Source: Welwitschia mirabilis
Lineage: Eukaryota > Gnetophyta > Gnetopsida > Welwitschiales
Direction of reading: 5' to 3'
Assembly (NCBI GenBank): GCA_051453625.1
Contig: JBOZIK010000001.1
Coordinates: 166,443,647 to 166,507,646, forward strand
Length of the DNA: 64,000 nucleotides
The notes under the pieces are model-generated. The model was given only the letters and a program-made list of their open reading frames with translations, was not told the origin of the DNA and made no database searches. This document shows, piece by piece, positions 1 to 10,600 of the stretch. A program made the translations under genes and the position numbers. Each line of letters starts with the position of its first letter. Positions within the stretch are counted from its first letter, which is position 1.

Positions 1-70
1 TTTCAAATGGACTTTTCTAGGCTAAGTCTCAACCTTTTCAAACGGACTTTTGTAGGCTAAGTATTAGCCT
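1..70. repeat. 35-bp tandem duplication in LTR-like DNA
   Basis: Two adjacent 35-base units (1-35 and 36-70) differ at only a few positions. Both begin TTTCAAAYGGACTTTT and contain TAGGCTAAGT. The block lies left of the first assembly gap and is probably part of the same reverse-strand copia-type LTR as 1265-1870, but the gap prevents proof. Confidence 0.6.
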
Positions 71-294
71 TCAGAAGATGTGATAGTGATGGTAAAATGC
101 CTAATCACATTGATATCACTTGTTCTTTAGCTCAATGATAGTAATTGAGCTCTTTGACCAAAGGTTTTTTAGTGATTTCTTTCTTGGAAATTTATAATGG
201 AAGGCTTTTAGGGTTATTACAATTAAAAACGTGCTTCCAACACCGAGAAAACTACTACATAATGAACATAAAATTTCCATTTCCATTTTAGCTG

Positions 295-1264
295 NNNNNN
301 NNNNNNNNNNNNNNNNNNNNNNNNNNNNNNNNNNNNNNNNNNNNNNNNNNNNNNNNNNNNNNNNNNNNNNNNNNNNNNNNNNNNNNNNNNNNNNNNNNNN
401 NNNNNNNNNNNNNNNNNNNNNNNNNNNNNNNNNNNNNNNNNNNNNNNNNNNNNNNNNNNNNNNNNNNNNNNNNNNNNNNNNNNNNNNNNNNNNNNNNNNN
501 NNNNNNNNNNNNNNNNNNNNNNNNNNNNNNNNNNNNNNNNNNNNNNNNNNNNNNNNNNNNNNNNNNNNNNNNNNNNNNNNNNNNNNNNNNNNNNNNNNNN
601 NNNNNNNNNNNNNNNNNNNNNNNNNNNNNNNNNNNNNNNNNNNNNNNNNNNNNNNNNNNNNNNNNNNNNNNNNNNNNNNNNNNNNNNNNNNNNNNNNNNN
701 NNNNNNNNNNNNNNNNNNNNNNNNNNNNNNNNNNNNNNNNNNNNNNNNNNNNNNNNNNNNNNNNNNNNNNNNNNNNNNNNNNNNNNNNNNNNNNNNNNNN
801 NNNNNNNNNNNNNNNNNNNNNNNNNNNNNNNNNNNNNNNNNNNNNNNNNNNNNNNNNNNNNNNNNNNNNNNNNNNNNNNNNNNNNNNNNNNNNNNNNNNN
901 NNNNNNNNNNNNNNNNNNNNNNNNNNNNNNNNNNNNNNNNNNNNNNNNNNNNNNNNNNNNNNNNNNNNNNNNNNNNNNNNNNNNNNNNNNNNNNNNNNNN
1001 NNNNNNNNNNNNNNNNNNNNNNNNNNNNNNNNNNNNNNNNNNNNNNNNNNNNNNNNNNNNNNNNNNNNNNNNNNNNNNNNNNNNNNNNNNNNNNNNNNNN
1101 NNNNNNNNNNNNNNNNNNNNNNNNNNNNNNNNNNNNNNNNNNNNNNNNNNNNNNNNNNNNNNNNNNNNNNNNNNNNNNNNNNNNNNNNNNNNNNNNNNNN
1201 NNNNNNNNNNNNNNNNNNNNNNNNNNNNNNNNNNNNNNNNNNNNNNNNNNNNNNNNNNNNNNNN
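295..1264. other. Assembly gap (970 N)
   Basis: An uninterrupted run of N. Open frames crossing it are meaningless. It interrupts a copia-type LTR whose right part is visible from 1265. Confidence 0.99.
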
Positions 1265-1396
1265 TTTGAATTTAGTTCAATTTTGAGAGTTCGCTCCAGG
1301 TTCGATTGACCCCTCAAGAGGGTAATTGAACTTAACATGTTTTAGTGAACAAAATGTGACATTCCTAGATTTAGCTTCTAACCTTGTCCATGCTTA
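1265..1396 (-). mobile_element. Copia-type LTR fragment (inner part), reverse strand
   Basis: Read on the reverse strand, this carries CTTGAGGGGTCAA followed by GG-rich repeats of the 'ggtcaacc' kind. The same order is found in the LTR piece at 51480-51560. Such motifs are frequent in LTRs of SIRE-like copia elements (family knowledge). It continues the LTR whose end lies at 1756-1870, interrupted by the segment at 1397-1745. No coding potential is seen. Confidence 0.5.
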
Positions 1397-1745
1397 TTGA
1401 TCAAATTATTTAAAAAAATTAAGGAGAAAAAACTCCTGATTATGGTTTTAAAAAATCTTATAATTTTGAAAAATGTAAGTGCAACTTTATTGATCGGATT
1501 CTTGTATGGTTTTTTAACCACTTTAACCTTCGCTGTCAGACTCAGTACTTTATTTGCTTTAATCTTTTTTCTTCATGAGGAAGCTGTTGAAGGTCAATTT
1601 TTGATGATTGGATCTTTTGTGGGACACTTTTTGGTTTATCTATCTATCTATTATATGCCGCTCTATTAGCTAATAATGAAACCTCATCTAATATCTTTAC
1701 TTCTTGTCCCTTACTTGTTTGTATGCGTTTATTTGCATCCGTTTA
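1397..1745 (+). pseudogene. ycf1: ycf1 (TIC214) N-terminus-like fragment, possible nuclear plastid DNA
   Basis: The frame from 1397 continues through one in-frame TAG at 1667. It reads three collinear blocks of the N-terminal membrane region of plastid Ycf1/TIC214: GFLYGFLTTLTF, then GSFVGHFLVYLSIYYMPLY, then KPHLISLLLVPYLF. Angiosperm Ycf1 has YGFLTTFSIGPS, GQLMMFISIYYAPLH and RPHTITVLALPYLLF at matching spacing, and gymnosperm versions have SPLY and KPH. The encoded stretch is very hydrophobic, as expected for membrane segments. It is embedded in copia-type LTR sequence: 1756-1870 and 1265-1396 pair with an LTR at 51330 that lacks it. I infer a degraded plastid-to-nucleus insertion. The divergence is large, so chance hydrophobic similarity is the alternative. 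It is not a functional gene here. Confidence 0.5.
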
Positions 1746-1755
1746 TAGAATCAAG

Positions 1756-1870
1756 ACATGAAATATATCTTTATACTCCTTTGAGTGATCAATATTTTCT
1801 GCATAGGATACACAAATTTTGCTTCACAGAAAACATTAGTTTGACATCAATTGAGAATACATACTCTAAA
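1756..1870 (-). mobile_element. Copia-type LTR terminus, reverse strand
   Basis: The reverse complement of 1801-1860 matches 51340-51400 over about 60 bases, including ACATTAGTTTGACATCAATT as read on the forward strand here. At the other copy the LTR starts with TGTTAAATTATG at 51330, so this copy should end near 1870. The two copies are in opposite orientation and about 50 kb apart. Confidence 0.6.
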
Positions 1871-3589
1871 AAATTATTCCTTTTATAATATAATAAAACT
1901 AGGTCTATAAATTAAAATATTCACAATGCAAATAACATAAAGGAACTCAAACCATATTATGCTAAATATACATACATATATACTTATCTCTAAGGGCCAT
2001 CACAAAATCTAAGCCTTCTATTGGATTCAAGGTAATTTCCAACTTTATCATCATGATTTCTTTTATCAAGATCTCCTAAAGTTATTTAACTTGATGAATG
2101 TTCTTATTAATGAAATTTGATATTGACACCCTAATCATTTATCCTAAAGATGGACCTCCCACATTAAGAGACTAGTATAAAGGCTATCAATTGTAATTAT
2201 TTCTCTAGTTTAATACCTTAAATTATTCTACTACATATAATCATATTTCAATACATACATCCTATAACATCATGGCCATTATTGCATACTTTGCCATATG
2301 ACTTGTAGTAATTATCCTTAATTGATTATATTTTACTATTACTTTTTGGTAATATTCTTACAGCATGACATGAAGAGTATGTAACATGAAGGTCAGAACA
2401 CTAACATATTACCAAAAAACATACAGTGATATTATTGTATGATGAGATGGAAAACGACGTCTCCCTTTTATAATATAATGTAATATTATGCATATAATAC
2501 AACATACTATATTACTATATAGTGTTATACATGTAATATAATATAACATAACATATATGCAATATATTTTAATATAATATAATATACGCAAGATTATGCA
2601 TAGGAAATATCATAATGAGCTATGATGTAATATAATATATTATAATATAACATAATGTGATATAATATTATATTATAACATGATATGTTATAATATGATG
2701 AAATATAACACATATGTGATATGTAATATAATACATAGGTTTTGAATGTGGTATAATAGTATAATATTAATAAATAAAAACATAGTATAAGAGAAAAGCA
2801 TATAATTAATAATGTGTATAAATAAAGAGAGTGGATAAGAGTGTGTAATACAATAAGAGTAATGATATAGAATAATTAAAAATATATATATAGGAAGTTA
2901 GAAATGCACATAGTATAGAAAGGATGATAAGTATAATGAACCTAAGACAAGTTTTAAAATTTTAATTTTGTAGTCTCTCCTAGTTCTTTAAATGTAATGA
3001 TCACCCTTTCAAAATTTTACATCTTTTACAATTTATTTAACCATCAACTAAAAGGTACCAAGTGATCCTTAACTACTACGTGTTATATTGATACTTAATA
3101 AATAAATTTCCTTTTAGCAAAAGAACACCATTTTTATGAAAATGACAAAAGTTACGTTCATAGCAAACTTGCTTATATTTTTGATCTATTCTTTTCTTTA
3201 TTGTTTGAATATTCTCATTATCAATGCACTTCTTACCTGCAATGCTAAAACCAGACTTATATGGTCACTAATTAAAATGTACCCTTGTGCCTCACATCTC
3301 TTATTCTACTCCCACTCCTCACTTGATGATTTTACAATCTAATTAAATGTTTGTGTTTCTCACTAAGCAAATGCTAGATAAACATGTTGCGAACACCATA
3401 AACAAGACAATAACTGCATTTATAACTAGAACAAAGCAATATGGTATAGAGATAATTACTATTCATTGCACATTTTTGTGTAATGAGTTTGGAAAAATAC
3501 AAATCTTCATGCAAGCTTGTAGCTCAATAAGTATGGTGTTGCTATAAAACATTGCCAAGGTAACTTCTGAACATTTCTCACATATGATC
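1871..3589. other. AT-rich intergenic DNA, no gene recognised
   Basis: Apart from the low-complexity block at 2465-2770 I see no conserved motif, terminal repeat or coding domain. Short open frames at 3136-3342 and 3347-3547 are hydrophobic or unstructured, and nothing in them is recognisable. They are treated as chance. Confidence 0.6.
2465..2770. repeat. TAATATAA-type low-complexity block
   Basis: About 300 bases made almost only of irregular TATAATAT, ATAACATA and TATGTAATAT words on both strands. It has no fixed unit length, so it is simple low-complexity DNA rather than a clean satellite. It would form weak hairpins everywhere. Confidence 0.75.
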
Positions 3590-4215
3590 ATGAAAGTTAT
3601 TCGCGTCTTGCAGAGACATTCGATCTTGAATGAGCTTGGCACCTTCACCTTCTACACCGTTTGCAACAGCTTGATCAGCCTATTGAACGACATTTTCCAG
3701 CGTAGTCTCTTACACTGCGAGTAATGTTATTCTTTCCTCCGACCTCCGTTGCCTTGCTCATCATATTTTTCAGCCACGGCATCTTTGATAGTTAAATTCG
3801 CGGAACGTTGGTGATGCCGGTGAAATTGGGAATTAATTAGATATAGCTACTTCAAGGCCTAGGTGCATCTTTACATTGCTCACTTCCCTTGTCAGGTCAT
3901 TTGAACCTCACCCTAAAGTTCCCTCAAGGGGGTTGAACCGCTCTGTCAAAAATGTTAGATGGGAAGGATCTAGTTGAGTGCCTCATGGATGCTCTACGGA
4001 TTTTACTTCTCCTATCTCACTCAACTGAATTTTGAGAAGTTCTTTAATGGTCAGGGTAATCATGGGTACACGGGCTTCCTTGGTAGGTAATGGTACACTT
4101 TGGATTCTCAAAATGGCATCCACAAGGAAGGGGAAAGGTATCATGATTGGTGGTTGGATGTCATATTTCATAAATTTTAATATACAATAAGTCAAATCGT
4201 AAGTCTTAGCATTTA
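3590..4215 (-). pseudogene. CpG-retaining coding remnant, unrecognised (possibly transposon ORF)
   Basis: Read on the reverse strand, a 70-codon frame at 4195-3983 encodes ILKFMKYDIQPPIMIPFPFL and, after DAILRIQ, SVPLPTKEARVPMIT. After one stop the same frame goes on with a short heptad-like stretch (LTREVSNVKMHLGLEV). The block has clearly more CpG (TTCGCGTC, CGCGGAACG, GCCGG) than its surroundings. The order of a hydrophobic PFP-L segment followed by a possible coiled coil resembles the extra ORF (plant-transposon or env-like) carried by some Athila/Tat and SIRE elements. That is a weak structural resemblance, not a family match. Position left of gypsy element C is compatible with a retroelement origin. 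Stops and a frameshift near 3800 show it is broken. Confidence 0.35.
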
Positions 4216-4297
4216 CATGGATAATAACTAGCCTAATGGAGAGTCATCAAATTGGAAACATAAGTAGTGGTGTAAATATTTGACACTACCAATTTAA

Positions 4298-4400
4298 AAA
4301 AAAAAACCCAGTGTAGTGAAGCCAGTGCTTGAGTGGAGAGCCCTTGTTCAAATGCCACGATCTATATAGTAATGGTCCCTTCATAAAGAATATTGAAGCA
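4298..4400 (+). repeat. SINE-like fragment with tRNA-type B box (candidate)
   Basis: An A11 tract at 4298 is followed by a stretch containing GCTTGAGTGG and then TTGTTCAAATGCCAC, which resembles a polymerase III B box (GGTTCRANNCC). No complete A box and no target duplication are clear, so this may be only a fragment or chance. Confidence 0.25.
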
Positions 4401-5239
4401 TTCATGCAAAAAATTACTTAGTAATTTCAATGTCTACTAATCCTACCTTGGATCTTATAATGATTTTTGGTTCTAATTGATTTGGATCTTCAGTGATGTT
4501 GGCATATTTATAATGGGAAGTCATTCTATGGTAGAATTCTCTGAGTTAAGTGGGATAGAGCTCCCTGTCGAAAGGGTGTGTAAACCAAATCATGCTACGG
4601 TGGATTAAATCTTGAACGATGTTAGATCATACAGTCTCCAGCCATACACTGTAATCTCTCTTAGGAGTGATGTTGACTTCTTAGAATATTTTTCTTTTAG
4701 CCTTTACTTCTTGTGATAGGATTCTTTATTGGGAAGTTTGTTCTTTAGCAGTAGGAGCTAATAAGGATTGTTAATCTTGGGAGACTCATTAGGGGTAGTA
4801 CTTCAATTGAAGCTTTAAGCTACCAGTAAATCCTTTCATTCTAATGAAATTTTGAAGAATGGAAAAAAAGAAGAAATTGAAAGAACTCAAAGAAAATGCA
4901 CTAGACTTATTTGGTGACTATTTCTTAAGTGAATTGGGATTCAAATAATGCTGGATCTAGGCAAAACTTGGAAGGATGTGATAAAAATGTCATTTAGTTA
5001 AGAAAAATCTCTTCAAAATCCTAATTTAAACATTTTTGAAAATAGAAATTAAAAAGAATGTAGTAGAAATGTATTTTAAGGACTTATCCACATGGTAGAG
5101 GTTCCTTTCATGTTAATTTGCAGGTGAAATGATAAGATGTAGCAAGGACTCATAGTTTTCTTGTGGGACATCAAAGGTTTTTATTGCATAGGTAGGATAA
5201 AAATGTATTTTATTTACTTCCTTTTTCTAATGTTTTTAA
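4401..5239. other. No feature recognised
   Basis: AT-rich DNA, probably part of the non-coding 3' region of element C. No domain or repeat boundary could be read. Confidence 0.5.
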
Positions 5240-5605
5240 CCCCAACATGGCTATCATATGCGATGGCCTTGTGACAAAGTTGTTTCATAGTATCACTTTA
5301 GCCATCCCAGAGTGATACACTTATGATAATTAAAGAGTGTAGATTCTTTAGCTATCATAGTGCGATTACCTATGATGGCACTGTGTTTCTTAGTTGAGCC
5401 TTATTATAGGAGGCAACAGTGGGTGATAGGTTATAATAAAAGACAAAATGTTTTAGTTTAATTACATAGTGATATGCTAGTGAGAACCGCTTACTAAGGA
5501 GCTTCAATAGACTTGTTTTATTTCTTCACTTGCTCATTTATTCTTTCATATAACTAAGCCAATATCACAAAGCTATCATGTAGTGATAGCATCGTGATAC
5601 TAGGG
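5240..5605. repeat. Cluster of imperfect inverted repeats
   Basis: Several short palindromic pairs built on CTATCA/TGATAG and TATCAC/GTGATA lie close together. The clearest is at 5563-5600: TATCACAAAGCTATCA faces TGATAGCATCGTGATA around a short loop, with two mismatches in 16 bp. A similar word at 5249-5275 (GCTATCATATGCGATGG) is roughly inverted relative to 5566-5592, so the whole block might be a small inverted-repeat element. No flanking target duplication was found. Confidence 0.45.
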
Positions 5606-6114
5606 TAATTAGTTAATTATCATGAAGAACATGAAGTATGAATTAGAATCGTAGGGGATTTCAAAGTGAAGGCAGCAAAGGTGGAGTGTGAAAATGATGG
5701 CAAAGGTTAAACAAAGTTGTGTAGTGGAACTACTAAACTATCCAGTGACTTCGACTTATCATTAAGATGACCGGTATGCATAGAACTAGTAAGAGACCAC
5801 TAAATGTATATCATTATTTTGGAGTACAATGATTCTAATAAGTTACTATTCTAATGCTGACCACCTTGACTTGGTGTAAACATGCTGAGTTAATGGAAAA
5901 AGTGTAGAATCAACATACCGTTCTAGAAGAAAAGTAGATAAACTAGATTATTTCCTCCTCACATGTGCTTCTTGGCTATCCTAATAGCTACCAAGTTATA
6001 ACCAAAGTTTATTGAGTTGGGCTGGTGATAATGAACTATGAAGTACAAGGTAAAAAACCATAATATAAGGTCCAAGCAAGAAGAAAAAGCTCATGAGTGA
6101 AAGGGAAGTGCAGA

Positions 6115-6460
6115 CTGTAATGCAAGAGGTATTTATCTATTATTTCTAAATAGTAGGTCACAATGAGAAGAGTGCAACCACTATCAAAGAGTAAGAACCC
6201 ATAAGCTATACTTAGAACATGGCAAAATGAACCTCCATTAGAGTTATCACAGGTCCCATATTATACTACCAAAGGGCACTCTCAAGAATATTTGCCTCGG
6301 TGTACTTATGGTAGAACATATGTAAATTTATCATTGTATTTATATTTTCATTTTATTATTGTTCTTACCCTTTTTTCCCCTTTTAAATCTTCCTAAGTAA
6401 TATTACTTTGTGAAGATTGAAGGAAATGATGATAAATGAGTAACTGCTAGAGTTATAATC
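6115..6460 (-). repeat. 3' non-coding segment of element C, shared with element B
   Basis: This stretch aligns with 14190-14480 in element B. Shared words include the run from GTGCAACC/GTGTAACC to the TACCAAAGG/TGCCAAAGG motif, then a CTTTTCCC-type pyrimidine tract. It lies downstream of the integrase of element C on the reverse strand, so it is probably the long untranslated region before the 3' LTR. It shows that B and C are related families although their LTRs differ. Confidence 0.6.
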
Positions 6461-6789
6461 AAGGACGGGATGTGTCTAACATGAGTATTGGGTTGAAAAA
6501 ATAGTACATTTCTTCATAAATTAACACATTGTCATGATGCTTGAGTGATCCTAATGCATATTAGACATTCCAATGCAAATAAAATATAACAGAACAACTT
6601 TCCTAGATGGAATAGAAAAATTAAGTAAATGGATGAATGTTAAGATAGTGGGATTAGTTTGGTAGATGATAGTCAAGGCTAGTTAATGAATGGAATCGTA
6701 GATGATGGTTTTACTTCATATTTTAGATGGTTCATCGAGTATAATACATAGGAGTTCTAGCTTGTTTTCATGATATAACTCTAAACATT

Positions 6790-7810
6790 AACCATTTACT
6801 ATGGACTGATTATCTTTTGAATATCTTTAATTTGTACACTACCATTTCTTCTTGACTTTTACTACTTCAAAGGGTTCTTCCCATTTAATTAACAATTTCC
6901 TAGGGAACTTGTATGATTTCATATTATGTAGTATAACCTTATTTCCTTAGTTAAATGTTTTTCTTTTAATCTTTTTATCATGATGGTATTTCATATATTT
7001 CTTTAGAATTCATTATTTATTTATTGCATTGAATCATATTTCATCTAAATATTCTAGTTAAAGTAATCTTTTTGTAATGTTTTCATCATTGTTAATGTTT
7101 AACTTTTGAATTAGCTTCCAAGATTTGTATTGAATTTCAATACATAGTAGGCATTATTTCCCATGAACTAATTGGTATGAAGTATATTCCAAAAAAATCC
7201 TCCATGTAATCTTCTAAGCTCATAATGCATCGTTTAGTTTCTTACATTAATATTCATTAGAATTTATAGTTTTAACCAAAATCTTCTTAATTTCCCGATT
7301 GACATTTTCTACTTATCTATTTGTTTGAGGATAGTTTGTAGAAGTTATCTTATGTATAATCCCCATTGATTTCATTAACCTCTTCATGGTTTAATTAAAA
7401 AAATGTGTTCCTTGATCACTAATCAGTTCCCTTGAGTGCCCAAATCATTGTAAGACATGTTTCTTGAGGAAATCAACTATTATTTTTACATCATATTTTT
7501 TTGTTGCTTTGGCCTATACCAATTTGATGACATAATTAACATAAACAATTATGAAATGGTACACATTTAATTATAAGAATGATCTAGCAAAATGAATCCC
7601 CCATGTATCATTCACATTCTAAAATAAGGTTCATTAGCATTTCATCTCTTTTTTGTTAAACCTCTAATCTTTTGATAATGATTACATTTGGAGGCATATT
7701 ATCGAGAGTCCTAAAACAAAGTAGACTAGTAGAATCCACTTTGCAAGACTTTGTGAGCTATCTTGTTCCCATTAAAGTGAACTTCATAACTACTATTATG
7801 ACACATTTGT
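6790..7810 (-). pseudogene. Integrase of gypsy element C (Athila/Tat type), broken
   Basis: Reverse-strand translation with several stops gives the integrase domains in order. The zinc-binding region (IAHKVLQSGFY, then ASKCNHYQK) is at about 7780-7660. WGIHFAR starts the catalytic core at about 7600, followed by FLKKHVLQ and the second catalytic block ISDQGTHFF at about 7410. NYPQTNR and VENVNREIKKIL follow at about 7310. The C-terminal part (LNDALWA, then FPRKLLIKWEEPFEVV) ends near 6790. These correspond to Athila/Tat integrases (GSHFC, YHPQTNGQVEVSNREIKRIL, FPGKLRSRWSGPF). The enzyme would insert element cDNA into host DNA. It follows RNase H directly, as expected for Ty3/gypsy order. It cannot be functional. 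Confidence 0.9.
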
Positions 7811-8019
7811 AGGATTGCCTATTGTTCCCATTCCAAATTACATCCTCATGCTATTGCATCTCTTCCTATTTGATATACTAATAAGTTCTACCAAATATAA
7901 TTTTTATTTTTTTTATGAATACTTATTTATCCTTATTAGAACAAGTGCATGGGAGTTAAAGGATAGAAAGATAATTGGTCATATTAGCATCTCATGGGTC
8001 TTGATGTTGAGGACTAGCT

Positions 8020-8640
8020 TTTATTATTAATTAATTTTTCATTTAAAAATTCATCATCAAAGGTGTTCTCAGTTTGGTTTGAGGGGGGTAGTTCTAAGTG
8101 TGAGAGATGGTCAACAATTACATTATCTTTTTCTTATTTATTCCTAATCTCTAGATTGAACTCTTGCATGAGTAAAGGCCAGTGCATAATTTTCACATTA
8201 TCAATTTGTTTTGTTTCTAGGATCTTGAGAGTCAAATGGTCAGTATACACCCATGTTTTAAATCCAATGATGTAATGTTAAAACTTACCTAGTATAGTTA
8301 GGATGGCTAATTGTTTTTTCTTACTAGTTGTGTAATTACATTTAGTTGCATTAAGGGCTCTTAAGATGTGGTAGATGACATGAGGTTTATGATCAATGTA
8401 TCACTTTAAGACTACATTAATGGTGGTATTACTTGTGTCATACATTATATCGAATGGGTATTGCCAATCTGGTACACTAAGGATAAGTGAAACAATGACT
8501 TTCTTTTTTAAGAGTTCAATGGCTTCATCAAATGATTCACTCCAAATAAAAATCTTATCTTTTCTTAGAAATTCATACAAGGGCTTCAAGATTCTAGGGA
8601 AGTCCTTAACAAATCACTGATAATATCTTCCATATCCTAA
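8020..8640 (-). pseudogene. RNase H of gypsy element C, broken
   Basis: The reverse strand encodes KPLYEFLRKDKIFIW and VPDWQYPFDIMYDTSN at 8589-8400, equivalent to the start of the Ty3/gypsy RNase H module (PPDWSLPFEIMCDASD). It continues with YTTSKKKQLAI, YIIGFKTWVYTDHLTLK and MQEFNLEIRNK down to DNVIVDHLSHLE near 8070. The catalytic D of the CDAS block is kept as YDTS, and the YTDH block is kept. RNase H would remove the RNA template during reverse transcription. It is adjacent to RT upstream and integrase downstream. Stops occur after MYDTSNTTINVVLK and later. Confidence 0.92.
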
Positions 8641-9360
8641 GAATCCTCTTAAGGTTCATATATTAGTTGGCGTAGACAAGGTAGTAATAACTTGAATATT
8701 TTTTGGATCCATTGTTATGCCATTTTATAAGATAATATGCCCTAATAAAATCCCATTTGTAACCATAAGGGGACTATTTTTCCCTCTTAATTGTAAGTCT
8801 TTTTCAATGCAATGTGACAAGACTCTAAAGAGGTATTCCAAGATCTAATCAAAAGAATCACCATATACTGAGAAATCATCTATGAATATTTTAACAAAGT
8901 CTTCTAACATATCTAAAAAAATCAACATCATGGTTGTCGAAAATGTTGTAGGTGCATTACATAATCTAAAAGCAGTCCATCAATAAGAGAAGATGCTAAA
9001 TGGTGAAGTCGAGGTAGTTTTATGTTGATCTTCATGAGCTATAAAAATTTCATTTATCCATTAAACCCATCTAAAAAGTAATAGTATTCTCAACTTGATA
9101 GCTTTTCCAATATTTGGTTGATATAAGGGATGGAAAAATGGTCCTTTTTTGTATGCTTATTTAGTTTCTTAAAGGTGATACAGACTCTTCACTTGCCATT
9201 CGTTTTTAATGCCATCATAATGAAACTCACCCACTCATTGTCCAATGTTTACTAAATAATTCCTTTCTTCTAGAACTTGTTTATTTCTTCCTTCACCACC
9301 TTTCACAATGAAGGGTTTAAATTTTAAGTAGGTTGCCTAACTAGTTTTACATTGTTTTTA
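8641..9360 (-). pseudogene. Reverse transcriptase of gypsy element C, broken
   Basis: Reverse-strand translation shows NEWVSFIMMALK, VCITFKKLNKHT, KKDHFSIPYINQILEKLSS, YYYFLDGFNG, then FRLCNAPTTF and the catalytic strand as DFVKIFIDDFSVYG. This is the order and spacing of Athila/Tat RT (VCIDYRKLNKATRKDHFPLP, YYCFLDGYSGYNQ, MPFGLCNAPATF, FMDDFSVFG). The catalytic F/Y-x-DD is retained as FIDD at about 8880. Several frameshifts and stops interrupt it. It converts element RNA to DNA in the wider family. Upstream are protease remnants, downstream RNase H. Confidence 0.93.
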
Positions 9361-9849
9361 AATAGATTTTGTGCATAACAATGGCTAGTGAAATTTCTTT
9401 TTGTAAATCTTATATAACTATGCAAATGCTTCCTCATTCTATTTTAGAATATGTATTAACTACTTGTCTTACTTAAGTTTTAGTTTACTACTAATGATAA
9501 ACGGTTTAATTTTCTCTTCATCAAGAAAGACATATTTTAATATGGAAGGCAACTTCTTAAGCTCTATGACTTCTTCACTTTGGATTTCTTGACCATTTAA
9601 AGGACCAAAAAGTAGGGTTTTTATATTTTTTATAGCATCAGTTAATTAATCATCTGACTCGAGACATTTCTATGCTCGTTTTTCATTACTAGCTTAAAAG
9701 GATCTTCCACGAGCAAAGCCTTAGAGACAATGTTAATGAATGTAGAATCTTCCCTAAATTTCCCTTCTTTCTGTTATTTTGATGAATTAAAAATATTCAT
9801 GTCAATCTTTAGGTTAAGAAGAGCTAATTGTACTAGTCTTATTTGACAA

Positions 9850-10480
9850 TGAATTACTGCATTAGTTATGGCTAACTAAGGTTTTCTTAGTATGATTAGA
9901 AAAACTTCATTTGTGATGTCTAAAGTAAAAAAAATTGACCAAGTTATTTCTTGATTAACTTGCACTTAGAAATATTCAATAATTTCCTTTGAAATAGTGA
10001 TAGATCTATCGGCCAAGGGTAAAGTAATTTTAATTTCAAAACATCCCTTTAGTTCTAAAGTTTTACATAGGTAGAATGGTAGGATATTAACACTTGATTC
10101 TAAATCTAGTAATACATGAGGTACCTTTTAATTGTTAATAACTATGAGAATGATCAATAATCTAAGGTCTTTTATGTTTAGGAAGAATCTTTTTCTTCAT
10201 CATTTAAGTAATGTTTTTTTACTAGATGAACTTGTTGTGGAATAAAATTTCTCTTCCTTTTTGAACACAAGTCTTGAAGTTACTAAGAATAGAGAGGTTC
10301 TTAACCACATGAGGTAATGGTATTTTCAATTCTAATTGCTTAAACAATTGATTTAACTTTTAATGCTCTATCAGATTCTCTTTTAACTATTTTGGAAAAG
10401 AAAATTCATTAGCTAGTTTCTCACTTGATTCAACTAGGAAAGAAGGAGATAAGCTTTCTAGTTTTCTTGATTTTCTTGAT
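9850..10480 (-). pseudogene. Gag C-terminus/protease of gypsy element C, broken
   Basis: From 10380 on the reverse strand, LFKQLELKIPLPHVVKNLS reads like the Athila/Tat segment joining gag and protease (LHINIPL..A..Q.P.Y.KFLK). The aspartic protease follows at about 10130-9960 as VLLDLESSVNILPFYLC and LPLADRSITISKEII, matching LLDLGASVNLLPYSVY and LQLADRSVKVPRGII. The active-site DLG triad has become DLE. The protease would cut the Gag-Pol polyprotein. The upstream gag lies 10 kb away at 20280-21270 because element B is inserted at 10601. Confidence 0.85.
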
Positions 10481-10595
10481 TTTTGTTTCTCCTTCTTTTT
10501 ATTTCTTATACTAGTTTGTTATTAGAAGGTTTATCTTTCCTCTTCTAGAGGGGTGTAGGCATTGTATTTTATAATTTCTTTTTACTTCTAGTGGT

Positions 10596-10600
10596 GACTT
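10596..10600. repeat. Target-site duplication of element B, left copy
   Basis: GACTT directly before the TG start of the left LTR at 10601. The right copy AACTT is at 20045-20049, immediately after the CA end of the right LTR. One G/A difference. Confidence 0.7.

Noticed and set aside
223-1338. Long open frames across the N runs (also 12163-12781, 28387-28599, 32179-32646, 33757-34930)
   Set aside because: They exist only because N is read as open codons; no real sequence supports them.
2409-2591. Reverse-strand Tyr/Ile/Cys-rich frame
   Set aside because: Lies in the TAATATAA low-complexity block; composition explains it.
7815-8275. Forward-strand frames of about 70 codons over 7815-8275 and 8396-8620
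   Set aside because: Antisense shadows of the reverse-strand RNase H/integrase of element C, whose motifs are clear.
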